Origin: Bacillus sp. ISL-7
Lineage (GTDB): Bacteria > Bacillota > Bacilli > Bacillales_B > DSM-18226
Length of the DNA: 64,000 nucleotides
Direction of reading: 5' to 3'
Assembly (NCBI RefSeq): GCF_018613065.1
Contig: NZ_JAGGQW010000031.1
Coordinates: forward strand, 124,001-188,000
The notes below the pieces were generated by a model that saw only the letters and a program-made list of their open reading frames with translations, was not told the DNA's origin and did not search any database. This document shows, one piece after another, positions 1 to 8,844 of the stretch (its first letter is position 1; every line of letters starts with the position of its first letter). A program made the position numbers and the translations under genes.

Positions 1-130
1 CACCAATGGAAACAACTATATCTGGTTGGTCCTCATCGTACACAAGATCAAAATCAAGTAAATAGGTCCTCATTTTGTGCATTAAAATATTTGATTTTTG
101 ATCTCCTTTTGATGTTATCGCAAATTTCAT
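1..130 (-). CDS. nadF: NAD kinase, N-terminal part (cut by window edge)
   Basis: Only the first 43 codons are in the window; the gene runs off the left edge. They read MKFAITSKGDQKSN and continue to DIVVSIGG, which matches the start of Bacillus NAD kinase (NadF/PpnK/YjbN) up to the beginning of the GGDGT nucleotide-binding motif. The family phosphorylates NAD to NADP with ATP or polyphosphate in the cytoplasm. The ATG at 130 is preceded by AAGGAG (141-146). It follows relQ on the same strand by about 50 bp, the same order as yjbM-nadF in B. subtilis, so the two are probably co-transcribed. Confidence 0.9.
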   Translation of the reverse strand, partial: MKFAITSKGDQKSNILMHKMRTYLLDFDLVYDEDQPDIVVSIG

Positions 131-183
131 AGTATTTTTGCTCCTTGTGACTTGAATGGCTTTTCAAAAGACGGTTATGACAA

Positions 184-822
184 TTAATCCTTTTCTTCTT
201 GTTTTAATTCTTTCTTTCTTGTAAAAAAGGCCTGAGCATCCTGAATTTCACCACGAATCAATGACATTTCCTCATCCAACCGAAATGCCGCTTCAGCTGC
301 TCTTTTCAAACGCATTTGAATATCACTTGGAAAAACACCTTTATACTTATAGCTTAGCGTATGTTCTATGGTCGCCCAAAAATTCATTGCCAAAGTTCGT
401 ATTTGAATTTCCGCTAAGATTTTCTTTTCCCCATGTATCGTTTGAACGGGGTAGCTAATGACAACATGATAGGACCGGTACCCGCTTGTCTTTTTATGGG
501 ATATATAATCTCTATCCTCTACGATTTCAAAATCATTCCGGTTTCGTAATAAATCGACAACTGTATGAATGTCATCGACAAACTGACACATAATACGCAT
601 ACCTGCAATATCTTGCATTTCCTCTTCCAATCTTTCTAGTGGTATTCCTTTCTGATTCGCTTTGTCAAGAATACTTGCGATTGGTTTGACTCTCCCCGTC
701 ACAAATTCAATCGGTGAATGAGTAGCATCGAGTTCAAATTGACCTCTCATCCCCTTTAATTTTACTTTTAATTCTGCAACAGCCTGTTTATATGGAGCTA
801 AAAATTGGTCCCAATGCTTCAT
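184..822 (-). CDS. yjbM: Small alarmone synthetase RelQ/YjbM (GTP pyrophosphokinase)
   Basis: A 212-residue single-domain (p)ppGpp synthetase with no hydrolase or regulatory domain, the usual size of the RelQ/SAS1 family. Family enzymes transfer pyrophosphate from ATP to GDP or GTP in the cytoplasm, acting as homotetramers. Visible motifs are SPIEFVTGRVKPIASI (about 36-51), the core DIAGMRIMCQFVDDI (about 71-85), SGYRSYHVV (about 113-121) and EIQIRTLAMNFWATIEH (about 138-154), which holds the EIQIRT and W-x-x-x-EH active-site residues. SD GAGGTGA precedes the ATG at 822. It lies between yjbL and nadF, as in B. subtilis. In B. subtilis the gene is also called sasB. Confidence 0.95.
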   Translation of the reverse strand: MKHWDQFLAPYKQAVAELKVKLKGMRGQFELDATHSPIEFVTGRVKPIASILDKANQKGIPLERLEEEMQDIAGMRIMCQFVDDIHTVVDLLRNRNDFEIVEDRDYISHKKTSGYRSYHVVISYPVQTIHGEKKILAEIQIRTLAMNFWATIEHTLSYKYKGVFPSDIQMRLKRAAEAAFRLDEEMSLIRGEIQDAQAFFTRKKELKQEEKD

Positions 823-841
823 GATTTCACCTCAAAACAAA

Positions 842-1207
842 TTAAGTTAAGAAAATACCCTCTACTTTTGTAACCAATTCTTTTCCATAATTACTATTAC
901 CTTTAATATTTGTTAAGAGATAATCAAATTCATCATGAAAATTTATTAGTTCTTTTTGCTCATCATTAAAGGTAGCCCAGACAGGTACCTTGTTTTCCTG
1001 TGCATTTTTTAAAAGCGGCCAGATTTGTTCATGTAAAACGATATATGTATAATCATTTTTATCTTCCATTAAGTAAATGAAAGAGTATTGGGCAGAATCT
1101 ACAAGAATCTGTTCCCCAGGAACCAATTCAAGAATTGGCTCATTTGTTTCTAACATTAGTTTATCTTCTTTTATGTATGCCTTTAGGATTGCAATATTTT
1201 TCTTCAT
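842..1207 (-). CDS. yjbL: YjbL-like conserved protein of unknown function
   Basis: A 121-residue acidic soluble protein with no signal peptide or membrane segment. The start at 1207 (MKKNIAILKAY) is chosen because GGAGGT lies 6 nt upstream at 1214-1219; a longer reading frame from 1228 would place the SD inside the coding sequence. The assignment to YjbL rests on size and on position between yjbK and yjbM, which is conserved with B. subtilis; no catalytic motif is seen. It is 19 bp upstream of relQ and is probably the first gene of a yjbL-relQ-nadF operon, divergent from yjbK. Confidence 0.75.
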   Translation of the reverse strand: MKKNIAILKAYIKEDKLMLETNEPILELVPGEQILVDSAQYSFIYLMEDKNDYTYIVLHEQIWPLLKNAQENKVPVWATFNDEQKELINFHDEFDYLLTNIKGNSNYGKELVTKVEGIFLT

Positions 1208-1327
1208 CTCTATACCTCCATTGTTCACCTACCTATTTTAGCATAATTCATCCATTTCTCCCAAGGATTGATGTTTAAGTTGGAAGTGAGATAATAAAGA
1301 AAACACTCAGTTGAAAGGAAGTACGGT

Positions 1328-1918
1328 ATGACACAAAATATTGAAATTGAATTTAAAAATATGCTAACAAGATTAGAATATGAAGGCCTTCTTAAGTATT
1401 TCAAGATAGACAAAAGCCAAATATTCTCACAAGAAAACCACTACTTTGATACACCTGAATTTGATTTAAAAGGTAAAGACTCTGCACTAAGAATTCGTAA
1501 AAAGGGCGGGGCCTACGAAATGACCTTAAAACAGCCGGCATCTGTAGGGCTGCTAGAGACGAATCAGATAATAGGGGAAGAGGAAGCCTCTACCGCCATT
1601 CACCATGGGAGACTTCCAACAGGGATCATTCAGCGTCTCATCGAGGACTACCAAATTTCTTTTTCAACTATTAAATATTTTGGATCATTAATTACGGAGA
1701 GAGTAGAATTCAATTACAAACAAGGCTTACTGGTATTGGACCATAGTATTTATCTAACTGAAGAGGATTATGAATTAGAATATGAGGTTGAAAACTATCA
1801 GGTTGGAGAAAAAATTTTTCTTAAATTTCTTAAGCAATTTAAGATTCCTACACGAAAAACAGAAAATAAAATCCGCCGTTTCTATAGCAAAAAATACGAA
1901 CTAACAAACCGTGATTAA
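1328..1918 (+). CDS. yjbK: CYTH-domain protein YjbK (inorganic triphosphatase-like)
   Basis: A 196-residue protein with the CYTH fold signature. The N-terminal E-x-E-x-K motif is EIEFK (residues 6-10), followed by HYFDTP (about 38-43), ALRIRKK (about 55-61) and YEMTLKQ (about 64-70). A later acidic/basic series ends in KTENKIRRFY. CYTH enzymes bind triphosphates with metal inside a beta-tunnel and release phosphate or form cyclic nucleotides; the Bacillus YjbK substrate is not settled. It is divergent from yjbL. The SD is a purine-rich GAAAGGAAG before the ATG. A gap of about 200 bp separates it from yjbI; the cwlQ/yjbJ gene found here in B. subtilis is absent. Confidence 0.9.
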   Translation: MTQNIEIEFKNMLTRLEYEGLLKYFKIDKSQIFSQENHYFDTPEFDLKGKDSALRIRKKGGAYEMTLKQPASVGLLETNQIIGEEEASTAIHHGRLPTGIIQRLIEDYQISFSTIKYFGSLITERVEFNYKQGLLVLDHSIYLTEEDYELEYEVENYQVGEKIFLKFLKQFKIPTRKTENKIRRFYSKKYELTNRD

Positions 1919-2062
1919 ATTCTTTAAATTAGCTAAAGGGAAGTTTCAATTTGGAATTTTTTCCAACATACTACTGCCTCTTTCTTCTATTAAGAATTGC
2001 TCACTTGGTACACATTAATAATGTGTTCAGAGTGACAAATTCACATTTTCAAAGCAATTAAT

Positions 2063-2091
2063 TTGAGATATGAAATAGGCATTGTTAAAAT
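2063..2091 (+). promoter_or_regulatory. SigA-type promoter for yjbI-yjbH
   Basis: TTGAGA (2063-2068) and TAAAAT (2086-2091) are separated by 17 bp and lie 34 bp upstream of yjbI. The match to the vegetative consensus is good; activity is inferred. Confidence 0.55.
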
Positions 2092-2124
2092 AAATCTACA
2101 TAATACTTTAAAGGAGTTGTCAAC

Positions 2125-2532
2125 ATGATTGAGAGAAAGCTTTCACCATTTGAATCCATTGGTGAAGATACATTACACCATCTTGTGGACACTTTTTATG
2201 GACTTGTTGCACAACATCCTGATCTTGCTCCAATATTCCCAAATCAATTTACAGAAATTGCTCGTAAACAAAAGCAATTCTTAACTCAATATTTAGGCGG
2301 CCCTGCATTGTATACAGAAGAACATGGCCATCCAATGATGCGTGCTCGCCATTTGCCTTTTCCAGTTACTCCAACACGTGCGAAAGCATGGTTATCTTGC
2401 ATGACTCAAGCAATGGACAAAATTGGCTTAAATGGTCCAATAAGGGACGAATTTTATTCAAGACTTCATCTTACTGCCCAACACATGATTAACACGCCTG
2501 ATGGCGAAGTTTTAGGTGAAGATCGTGAATAG
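2125..2532 (+). CDS. yjbI: Group II truncated haemoglobin YjbI
   Basis: A 135-residue truncated haemoglobin. The N-terminus [14 protein letters not shown], the [15 protein letters not shown] helix, [12 protein letters not shown] (about 52-63, with the Tyr/Gln distal pocket region) and [12 protein letters not shown] (about 69-80, proximal His) are typical of Bacillus YjbI. The protein binds haem and O2 or NO in the cytoplasm and has been linked to protection from oxidants and NO. It overlaps the start of yjbH, so the two are translationally coupled. That arrangement is conserved across Bacillaceae and ties the globin to the Spx stress system. Confidence 0.95.
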   Translation: MIERKLSPFESIGEDTLHHLVDTFYGLVAQHPDLAPIFPNQFTEIARKQKQFLTQYLGGPALYTEEHGHPMMRARHLPFPVTPTRAKAWLSCMTQAMDKIGLNGPIRDEFYSRLHLTAQHMINTPDGEVLGEDRE

Positions 2533-3394
2533 TTCAAGATCTTCTGGCTCCAAGCAGCAATGTGGCGGAAATGAGAAAAAACCAATTGAGATTTATATGT
2601 TTATTGACCCATTATGTCCGGAATGTTGGGCATTAGAGCCCATTTTAAAGAAGCTTCAAATCGAATATGGCCGTTATTTTTCAATTAAGCATATTTTGAG
2701 TGGTCGATTAGCCGATTTAAATTTGAGTAAGAAAAAGAATTTTGAGAATCTCGCTCAAGTTTGGGAAAAGACTGCTAGCAGGTCAGGAATGTCATGTGAT
2801 GGAAGCCTATGGTTAGAAAATCCCGTCGATTCTCCTTTTACAGTTTCAATAGCTCTAAAAGCAGCTGAATTGCAAGGGAGACGTGCTGGTCTTCGTTTCC
2901 TGCGAAGAATACAAGAGGGCTTGTTTTTAGAGAAACTAAATGTTTCTAATCTTGAAGTGTTAAAGGATTGCGCTAAGAGTTTAGGTTTAGATGTGGAGGA
3001 ATTCATGTATGATATCCATTCCGAAAGTGCTGCGAAAGCCTTCCAATGTGATTTGAAGATCACATCTGAAATGGATGTACAAGAAATTCCTACGTTAGTA
3101 TTTTTCAATGAAAATGTTGAGGATGAAGGAATTAAGATAACTGGTTCTTATCCATATGAGGTATATGTCCAAATTTTAGAGGAAATGCTCTCTGAAAAAC
3201 CAGTGCAATCTCCCCCGCCTCCGTTAGAAACATTTATGAAATTTTTTAAATTTGTTGCCTCAAAGGAAATTGCCGTTGTTTATAATATGTCTATTTCACA
3301 AATTGAGCGGGAGATGAAGAAACTACTATTAAAGCAAGTGGTTGAACAAATCCCCGCTAAATATGGAACCTTTTGGAGATATATCGAAGAATAG
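2525..3394 (+). CDS. yjbH: SpxH/YjbH, ClpXP adaptor protein for Spx
   Basis: A DsbA-like (thioredoxin fold) adaptor of about 289 residues that presents Spx to ClpXP for degradation. The hallmark [17 protein letters not shown] (about 24-40) carries the CPEC motif of the DsbA fold, and [13 protein letters not shown] and [14 protein letters not shown] match the family. A Cys near the N-terminus (QQCGG) fits the Cys/His-rich start of this family. GTG at 2525 is preferred because AGGTGA (2514-2519) lies 5 nt upstream; GTG at 2516 in the same frame is the alternative. It overlaps yjbI by 8 nt. Its target gene spx lies in the same window. Confidence 0.93.
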   Translation: MNSSRSSGSKQQCGGNEKKPIEIYMFIDPLCPECWALEPILKKLQIEYGRYFSIKHILSGRLADLNLSKKKNFENLAQVWEKTASRSGMSCDGSLWLENPVDSPFTVSIALKAAELQGRRAGLRFLRRIQEGLFLEKLNVSNLEVLKDCAKSLGLDVEEFMYDIHSESAAKAFQCDLKITSEMDVQEIPTLVFFNENVEDEGIKITGSYPYEVYVQILEEMLSEKPVQSPPPPLETFMKFFKFVASKEIAVVYNMSISQIEREMKKLLLKQVVEQIPAKYGTFWRYIEE

Positions 3395-3395
3395 A

Positions 3396-3425
3396 AAATG
3401 TCGTTTGCAAACGGCATTTTTTTAT
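3396..3425 (+). terminator. Rho-independent terminator of yjbI-yjbH
   Basis: A short inverted repeat (TGTCGTTTGC / GCAAACGGCA type) directly after the yjbH stop is followed by a run of seven T. Confidence 0.8.
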
Positions 3426-3510
3426 TTTAAGGCTATGTTAAAGGGGTATTGTTGGTTTTATAGCTAGTTGATTGGAGTTGAAATTTAACAGATCCTATAA
3501 AAAAAACGAA

Positions 3511-3546
3511 AATGCCTTGCAGCTTTTATACTGCAAGGCATTTTTC
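3511..3546. terminator. Second hairpin terminator, bidirectional
   Basis: AATGCCTTGCAG (3511-3522) pairs perfectly with CTGCAAGGCATT (3531-3542) and has A and T tracts on both sides. No gene is obviously served by it; it may back up the yjbH terminator. The 3395-3774 stretch otherwise holds only the palindromes described under findings and a TATAAT at 3629-3634. Confidence 0.7.
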
Positions 3547-3774
3547 TATTATACGAACAAAGGGGATGGGAGAAATTTTTCACGGTTCAAACAAAGGGGT
3601 ATATGTTTGTTGTGATCAACTTCACGTATATAATATAGCATGGGGTTAAAGATACTGACAATAAGTTTGTGCTTTATTTCACATAATTGTCAAATATCAT
3701 AATTTCATGGAATGGACAATAGACATAATAGTACGAAGAATGAAAACTACTTTTTAAAAGGGTGGCCATGTTCG

Positions 3775-3948
3775 ATGAGAAAATTCCCTTTCATTATTAT
3801 GGTACTGTTTATTTTGATTGCCTTTTTCCTCCAAGTACTCGCATTATTAAAGATCTTCCCTCTATTGCTTAGTACACCAATATTGATTGTATCCATTTTT
3901 ATTTTCATTTTTTACCTTAATGATAGAAAACGATTCAGAGGATTTTAA
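3775..3948 (+). CDS. Small two-helix membrane protein, unknown function
   Basis: A 57-residue protein, almost entirely two hydrophobic helices (FPFIIMVLFILIAFFLQVLA and LLLSTPILIVSIFIFIFYL) followed by a basic tail NDRKRFRGF. The start at 3775 (MRKFPFII) is chosen because AAAGGGTGG lies at a good distance upstream; a longer frame from 3712 adds 21 hydrophilic residues without an SD. It sits between yjbH and pepF, where B. subtilis carries a similar short gene (yizD), but homology could not be verified. Function unknown. Confidence 0.65.
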   Translation: MRKFPFIIMVLFILIAFFLQVLALLKIFPLLLSTPILIVSIFIFIFYLNDRKRFRGF

Positions 3949-3982
3949 AAGGGATGGCTGCCAACAGGCACCATCCCCTTTA
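3948..3982. terminator. Bidirectional terminator between the small membrane gene and pepF
   Basis: AAAGGGATGG (3948-3957) and CCATCCCCTTT (3971-3981) form a stem with a single bulge, with A/T tracts on both sides. It can stop the small gene on + and pepF on -. Confidence 0.75.
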
Positions 3983-3983
3983 T

Positions 3984-5807
3984 TTATGCTTTTGATAACA
4001 ATTGTTCTAATTCATTCAATTTCTCTTCAAATACCTTACAAGCATTTTTGATTGGCTCTGCACTTGTCATATCTACACCAGCTTTTTTCAGCACTTCAAT
4101 TGGATAATCTGAACTTCCCGAACTTAGAAAGTCAATGTATCTTTTGACTGCTGGCTCGCCCTCTTCTAAAATTTGCTTGCTTAATGCAGTGGCTGCACTA
4201 AAACCAGTTGCATACTGGTAAACATAATAATTGTAATAAAAATGAGGAATTCTCGCCCATTCTAATCCGATTTCCTCATCAATCACAATATCCTCATCAC
4301 CGAAATATTTTTTATTCAATTCGTAATAGCTTTCCGTTAATGCATCCGCTGTTAATGCCTCGTTATTTTGTGCCTTTTGATGGATGATGTGTTCAAATTC
4401 CGCAAACATGGTTTGACGGAACACGGTGCCTCTAAAGCCTTCTAAATAATGATTGAGTAAGTATATTCGTTTTTGTTCATCATCAATTGTTTTTAATAAG
4501 TAGTCATTTAGGAGTGCTTCATTGCAGGTTGAAGCCACTTCAGCAACGAAAATAGAATAGTTACCGTAAGGATATGGTTGTGATTTCCGTGTATAGTAAC
4601 TGTGAACAGAATGGCCAAATTCATGGGCAAGCGTAAATAAATTATTTACATTATCCTGCCAGTTCATTAGAATATACGGATGTGTACCGTATGCTCCTGA
4701 AGAATAAGCCCCACTCCGCTTTCCTTTATTTTCATGCACATCAACCCAGCGATTTTCAAAGCCCTCTGTTAATATTTTCGAATATTCCTCGCCTAATGGG
4801 GCTAACCCTTTAATGACTAAATCCTTAGCCTCATCGTATTTAATTTCCATTTTTACATCCTTCACAAGTGGAGTAAATAAATCGTACATATGAAGCTCAT
4901 CAAGCCCAAGCACTTTTTTACGAAGCTTTACATAGCGATGTAATAAATGAAGATGATCGGTTACCGTATTTACAAGGTTATCATAAACACTCTCTGGTAT
5001 ATTATTAGCGGAAAGGGCTGAATGTCTAGCTGAATCATATTTTCTTACACGTGCATTAAAATTATCCTTCTTCACATTTCCACTTAATGTACTTGAAAAT
5101 GTATTCTTAAATTCACCATACGTTTTATAAACGGCTTTAAACGCATCGTGTCTTACTCTAGGATCTGAGCTTTCTAAAAAGCGAATATAACGGCCATGAG
5201 TAATTTCTACTTCTTCGCCATTTTCATCCTTGATAGATGGAAATTGAAGGTCCGCATTGTTTAACATTCCAAACGTATTGCTAGAAGCATCCATCACTTC
5301 ACTCGCTTCAGCTAGCAATGCTTCCTGCTCCGCTGTTAGGACATGTGGTCTTTGCAAATTAATTTCAGCTAGAGCATGCTCATATAATTTTAGTTCTGGT
5401 TTCTCATTTAAGAAGCTAGTTACTTTGCTCTCGTCTTGCGAGAGAACTTCTGGAACAATATAAGCCAACTGGCTGGCTGCTTGTGAATATAGATTTTTCA
5501 TTCTGTCATCCAAGCCCTGGTAAAAAGAGTTCGTCGTGTCTTGGTCATAGCGCATATGTGAATATGTATAAAGCTTTCCAATTCGTTCTAACAGCTTGTC
5601 TTGGAACTGAAGTGCTTGATACAGTGTCTCTGCACTTTCCCCTAATTTCCCTTCGAATTCTTTAATCCCTGGGATTTGAGCTTTTACCTCTTGAAACTCT
5701 TTTTCCCATTCCTGGTCACTCGAAAAAATATCTTCTAATTTCCATGTATCTTGTTCAGGGATTTCGCTTCGTGCTGGCAGCGATTTTACTGCAGTTTCAT
5801 TTGCCAT
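3984..5807 (-). CDS. pepF: Oligoendopeptidase F
   Basis: A 607-residue cytoplasmic zinc metallopeptidase of the M3B family that cleaves peptides of roughly 7-17 residues. The catalytic HExxH is in TLAHEFGHSVHSYY (about 390-403), with the third zinc ligand expected in the downstream Glu of FVAEVASTCNEALL. The length and the N-terminal ARSEIPEQDTWKLEDIFSSD are typical of Bacillus PepF. SD GGAGG (5815-5819) precedes the ATG. It follows coiA on the same strand by about 145 bp, as in B. subtilis. In B. subtilis overexpression of pepF/yjbG interferes with sporulation signalling peptides; the normal role is peptide turnover. Confidence 0.97.
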   Translation of the reverse strand: MANETAVKSLPARSEIPEQDTWKLEDIFSSDQEWEKEFQEVKAQIPGIKEFEGKLGESAETLYQALQFQDKLLERIGKLYTYSHMRYDQDTTNSFYQGLDDRMKNLYSQAASQLAYIVPEVLSQDESKVTSFLNEKPELKLYEHALAEINLQRPHVLTAEQEALLAEASEVMDASSNTFGMLNNADLQFPSIKDENGEEVEITHGRYIRFLESSDPRVRHDAFKAVYKTYGEFKNTFSSTLSGNVKKDNFNARVRKYDSARHSALSANNIPESVYDNLVNTVTDHLHLLHRYVKLRKKVLGLDELHMYDLFTPLVKDVKMEIKYDEAKDLVIKGLAPLGEEYSKILTEGFENRWVDVHENKGKRSGAYSSGAYGTHPYILMNWQDNVNNLFTLAHEFGHSVHSYYTRKSQPYPYGNYSIFVAEVASTCNEALLNDYLLKTIDDEQKRIYLLNHYLEGFRGTVFRQTMFAEFEHIIHQKAQNNEALTADALTESYYELNKKYFGDEDIVIDEEIGLEWARIPHFYYNYYVYQYATGFSAATALSKQILEEGEPAVKRYIDFLSSGSSDYPIEVLKKAGVDMTSAEPIKNACKVFEEKLNELEQLLSKA

Positions 5808-5952
5808 CTTTCATCCTCCATTCTATATTCGCCCTACTTAAAGAAATGATCATTACATTATATTCTCCTTATCTTTTCAAACTCCTTTTCACAATTAGCA
5901 GCTAGGAAACTATTTACACTTTTATATAGTATGCCCTTATACATATTTTCAT

Positions 5953-7148
5953 TTATTTATTTAAAAGGATTCGCTGATATTTTTGAAAAAATATCAGCTT
6001 CGCTCCCTCTCTTTCTCGATTGGACTTTGGAATCGATATCTTCCGTTTCAATTGGTAACTAGTATCTCCTTTTCTTGATATCAAACCCAATTGCTCTAAC
6101 AGTAAAAGGTAATCGAAAATGGCTAATATCGGATTCACTTTTTCAAGCTGTGATAAATTTCTTACAATGATTTCATTTTTCTTAATTCTCTTATTTAAAT
6201 GGCATTTAATTTCATATAGGGATATTAAATCATCGGGGCTTTTGTCGGCGATTATATCTATAAAAAATACGTTTGCCAAATGATCGGTGGTGTTTGGAGA
6301 AGTAGTGCGTGATGGACGGGAAGACCAATTTCTGGCGGTAATAAGAAAAGATTAAGGTTTTTGTTATATATTTCATGAAAAAAAGATTTATGCTGATTCC
6401 CTGGATGAAGAGCCCAATTTAGATTAAATTTTTCATTTTCACTATTCCAGCTTGATAGATTAAACTCATTGCCCATTTTGGGTTCCAATAAATCACTTAA
6501 GTCTATTTTTTTTATAGGATAAAAGGAATGATTAGCGAAGGCATTTTTTGTGGAATAGGGAGTGATTGATTCAACCAAATGAAATTGTTGTTTTTCGGGG
6601 CAATATGATGGAATATAGAACTTTCCAGAAGTAGTGGTCCGTAAAAATAAGTACTGAAAGTTTGACAATGCAACGATATTCCTCTTTTTAATGATTATTT
6701 TGTTGCTAGAAAGAATCCATAGTGGAATGTACCCATTCTGAAGATATGAATTCGTCCGCTTAATAAAAATGCTCTCTGGAATGGTTGAGCATTGAAACTC
6801 TAACGCGTATTTCTTTCCATTATAATTGAACATGATATCAGGTCGCTGTTGAATATCCCTATCATAGTACTCTAAATCGGAAGGAATCTTTTGTCTTATC
6901 AGCCACTGATAGAGTTGACGTTTTCCCTTCATGTGGTAATTCGATTCGCTTTCATAAAAATCACGGCAAGCTCCCCCCTGCTTATGGGCAAAATGAAAAA
7001 TCCGCTGATCTCCTAATTTTAGCAAAACACTTTCCCCACAAATAGGGCAAAAAAATTCTTCTTTGCTGCGAAGGGCCAAAAGAGTGTCTTTTTTGTAATC
7101 AAGCCCTAGACAGATTTTTTCACCAATTTTTGTTTGTGCTGTTAACAA
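5953..7148 (-). pseudogene. coiA: coiA competence protein, broken by one frameshift
   Basis: Two overlapping minus frames (7148 to 6258, 296 aa; and from about 6279 to 5953) together make one CoiA-like protein of about 395 residues, near the family length. The first holds the N-terminal zinc-finger-like CPICGESVLLKLGDQRIFHF with a later Cys, and a PD-(D/E)xK nuclease-like core (RPDIMFNYNGKKYALEFQCS). It stops just after IIWQTYFL. The second frame continues as FFIDIIADKSPDDLISLYE. Adding one base to the A6 run at 6262-6267 would rejoin them. CoiA acts after DNA uptake in natural competence and promotes RecA-dependent recombination of imported DNA. The start is TTG at 7148 with AAGGAGG upstream. 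The lesion may be genuine or a homopolymer sequencing error. Confidence 0.85.
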
Positions 7149-7214
7149 TTATTTCTCGCCTCCTTCAACTATCATAATTCGCTATAATTATCATTAATTC
7201 CTTTTAATAGCAAA

Positions 7215-7245
7215 AAAAACTCGCCAATTCGACGAGTTTTTTATC
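7215..7245. terminator. Terminator between cls and coiA
   Basis: AAAAACTCG (7215-7223) pairs with CGAGTTTTT (7233-7241), with flanking A and T tracts. It lies just after the cls stop on the minus strand, so coiA probably has its own promoter. Confidence 0.75.
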
Positions 7246-7253
7246 ATGGCTTC

Positions 7254-8774
7254 TTAGAGTAAGGGCGATAGTAACCGAGCTGTTGATTCAAGTACTCTTA
7301 AACCCAGATGTCTTTCATGAAAAATTGTTTTATCCAGCTGTTTAGAATATTCAAGGTCATTAATATATTCATCAACTAGCTTCTGAGTACTTTTAGTACG
7401 GAATAAGAATGCATTTACCTCAAAATTCAAATGGAAGCTCCTCATATCCATATTGGATGTTCCAATCGAGGCTAGTTCATGATCAACGATAACAATCTTA
7501 CTGTGCATAAAGCCCCGTTGGTATTCATATACCTTAACGCCTGCTTCTAAAAGCTCTGGGAAATAAGATCTTGATGCATGAAAGACGATCCGTTTATCAG
7601 GTTTATTGGGTACTAGGAGGCGTACGTCTATACCACTTAGTGCTGCAACTTTTATTGCTGAAAAGATATCTTCATCTGGAATAAAATACGGTGAAGCAAT
7701 CCAAACTGATTTTTCCGCACTTGCAATCATTGAGAAAAAGATATTTTTGATAACACTCCATTCGTTATCAGGCCCTCCAGCGATGAGTTGAACACCACCG
7801 TGACTTTCATTATCATTTTGGGGTGATAAGTATTCGGCTGTTAGGAAACTGTGATTAGTCATGTAATACCAGTCTTGTAAAAAAATTAGCTGAAGTGTTC
7901 GAACAGCTTCCCCACGAAGCATTAAATGCGTATCACGCCAAAAACCAATGTTCTTATCTCTTCCTAAATATTCATCTCCAATATTGAGCCCGCCAACAAA
8001 TCCAATCGTCCCATCTATTATGATCATTTTACGATGATTACGGAAATTAAATTTATTATTTAAAAAAGGCAGTTTTACAGGCCCGAAAATCACCATTTCT
8101 ATCCCTGCATTTCTTAGGTCGTTTATATAAGACTTGGACAACTGCCAAGAACCCACTGCGTCATATAAGAAACGAATCTTTACACCTTGATGGGCCTTTT
8201 CAATAAGAATATTTTTAATTTCTTGACCAATATGGTCGTGACGAACAATATAATATTCAAGATGGATATGATGCCTAGCTTTTTTTAGTTGTTCTAAGAT
8301 ATGGTGAAATGTTTCTTCTCCATTTGTTAAGATTTTTGTGGAGGTATCAAAGGAAATTGGACTATTCCCCAGTTTTTGAGCCAAATTGAATAATTTACCT
8401 TGGTGTTCCCCCATTAAGCTAAGCTTTTCATCACTTCTTGGATCATCCTCACCTTCAACTGTCAAAAACGCTTGCTTATCTAAGAAATACTTCTTCCTAA
8501 ACATCTTTTCTTTCCGATAATTTCGGCCAAAAAGGAGGTAAAAAATAAAACCAACCAAAGGAAAGCTACCTAGAACTACTAACCAAGTGATCGTTTGAGT
8601 TGGGTGGCGGTTCTCAAGGAAAATAACAAAGCCAATAAAAATAACTGACAGTGTAACCAAAACACTTAGGACTCCAAAGATCCCACTTGCTAATCGATCC
8701 TTAAAGAAAAACAATAGTACGGATAATACCGCCAAAAATATAATAACCCTTACTGTGTTTTTCAGTGCCCTCAC
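7254..8774 (-). CDS. cls: Cardiolipin synthase (phospholipase D family)
   Basis: A 506-residue membrane enzyme that condenses two phosphatidylglycerols into cardiolipin and glycerol. Two N-terminal transmembrane helices (about 8-25 and 32-52) and a PLDNc-like segment (HPTQTITWLVVLGSFPLVGF) precede two HKD motifs: NHRKMIIIDGTIGFVGG (about 243-259) and MHSKIVIVDHELASIGTSN (about 420-438). This is the usual Gram-positive Cls architecture. The start is uncertain: GTG at 8774 has a poorly spaced SD. It sits between coiA and mecA, a position seen in other Bacillaceae but not in B. subtilis 168. Confidence 0.93.
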   Translation of the reverse strand: MRALKNTVRVIIFLAVLSVLLFFFKDRLASGIFGVLSVLVTLSVIFIGFVIFLENRHPTQTITWLVVLGSFPLVGFIFYLLFGRNYRKEKMFRKKYFLDKQAFLTVEGEDDPRSDEKLSLMGEHQGKLFNLAQKLGNSPISFDTSTKILTNGEETFHHILEQLKKARHHIHLEYYIVRHDHIGQEIKNILIEKAHQGVKIRFLYDAVGSWQLSKSYINDLRNAGIEMVIFGPVKLPFLNNKFNFRNHRKMIIIDGTIGFVGGLNIGDEYLGRDKNIGFWRDTHLMLRGEAVRTLQLIFLQDWYYMTNHSFLTAEYLSPQNDNESHGGVQLIAGGPDNEWSVIKNIFFSMIASAEKSVWIASPYFIPDEDIFSAIKVAALSGIDVRLLVPNKPDKRIVFHASRSYFPELLEAGVKVYEYQRGFMHSKIVIVDHELASIGTSNMDMRSFHLNFEVNAFLFRTKSTQKLVDEYINDLEYSKQLDKTIFHERHLGLRVLESTARLLSPLL

Positions 8775-8813
8775 CTACCCGAGTTTTTTCAGGAAACAGT
8801 TAATGTTAAAAAT

Positions 8814-8842
8814 ACCGATTTCAATATTGAAATCGGTACATT
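8814..8842 (-). terminator. mecA terminator
   Basis: A 12-bp palindrome (ACCGATTTCAAT / ATTGAAATCGGT, 8814-8837) lies immediately downstream of mecA. On the minus strand it is followed by ATTTTTAAC. Confidence 0.75.
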
Positions 8843-8844
8843 AA

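Noticed and set aside
2030..2056. Fnr/Crp-like palindrome AGTGA...TCACA upstream of yjbI
   Set aside because: The spacer is 5 nt rather than 6, which places the half-sites on the wrong helical register; no -10 at the class II distance.
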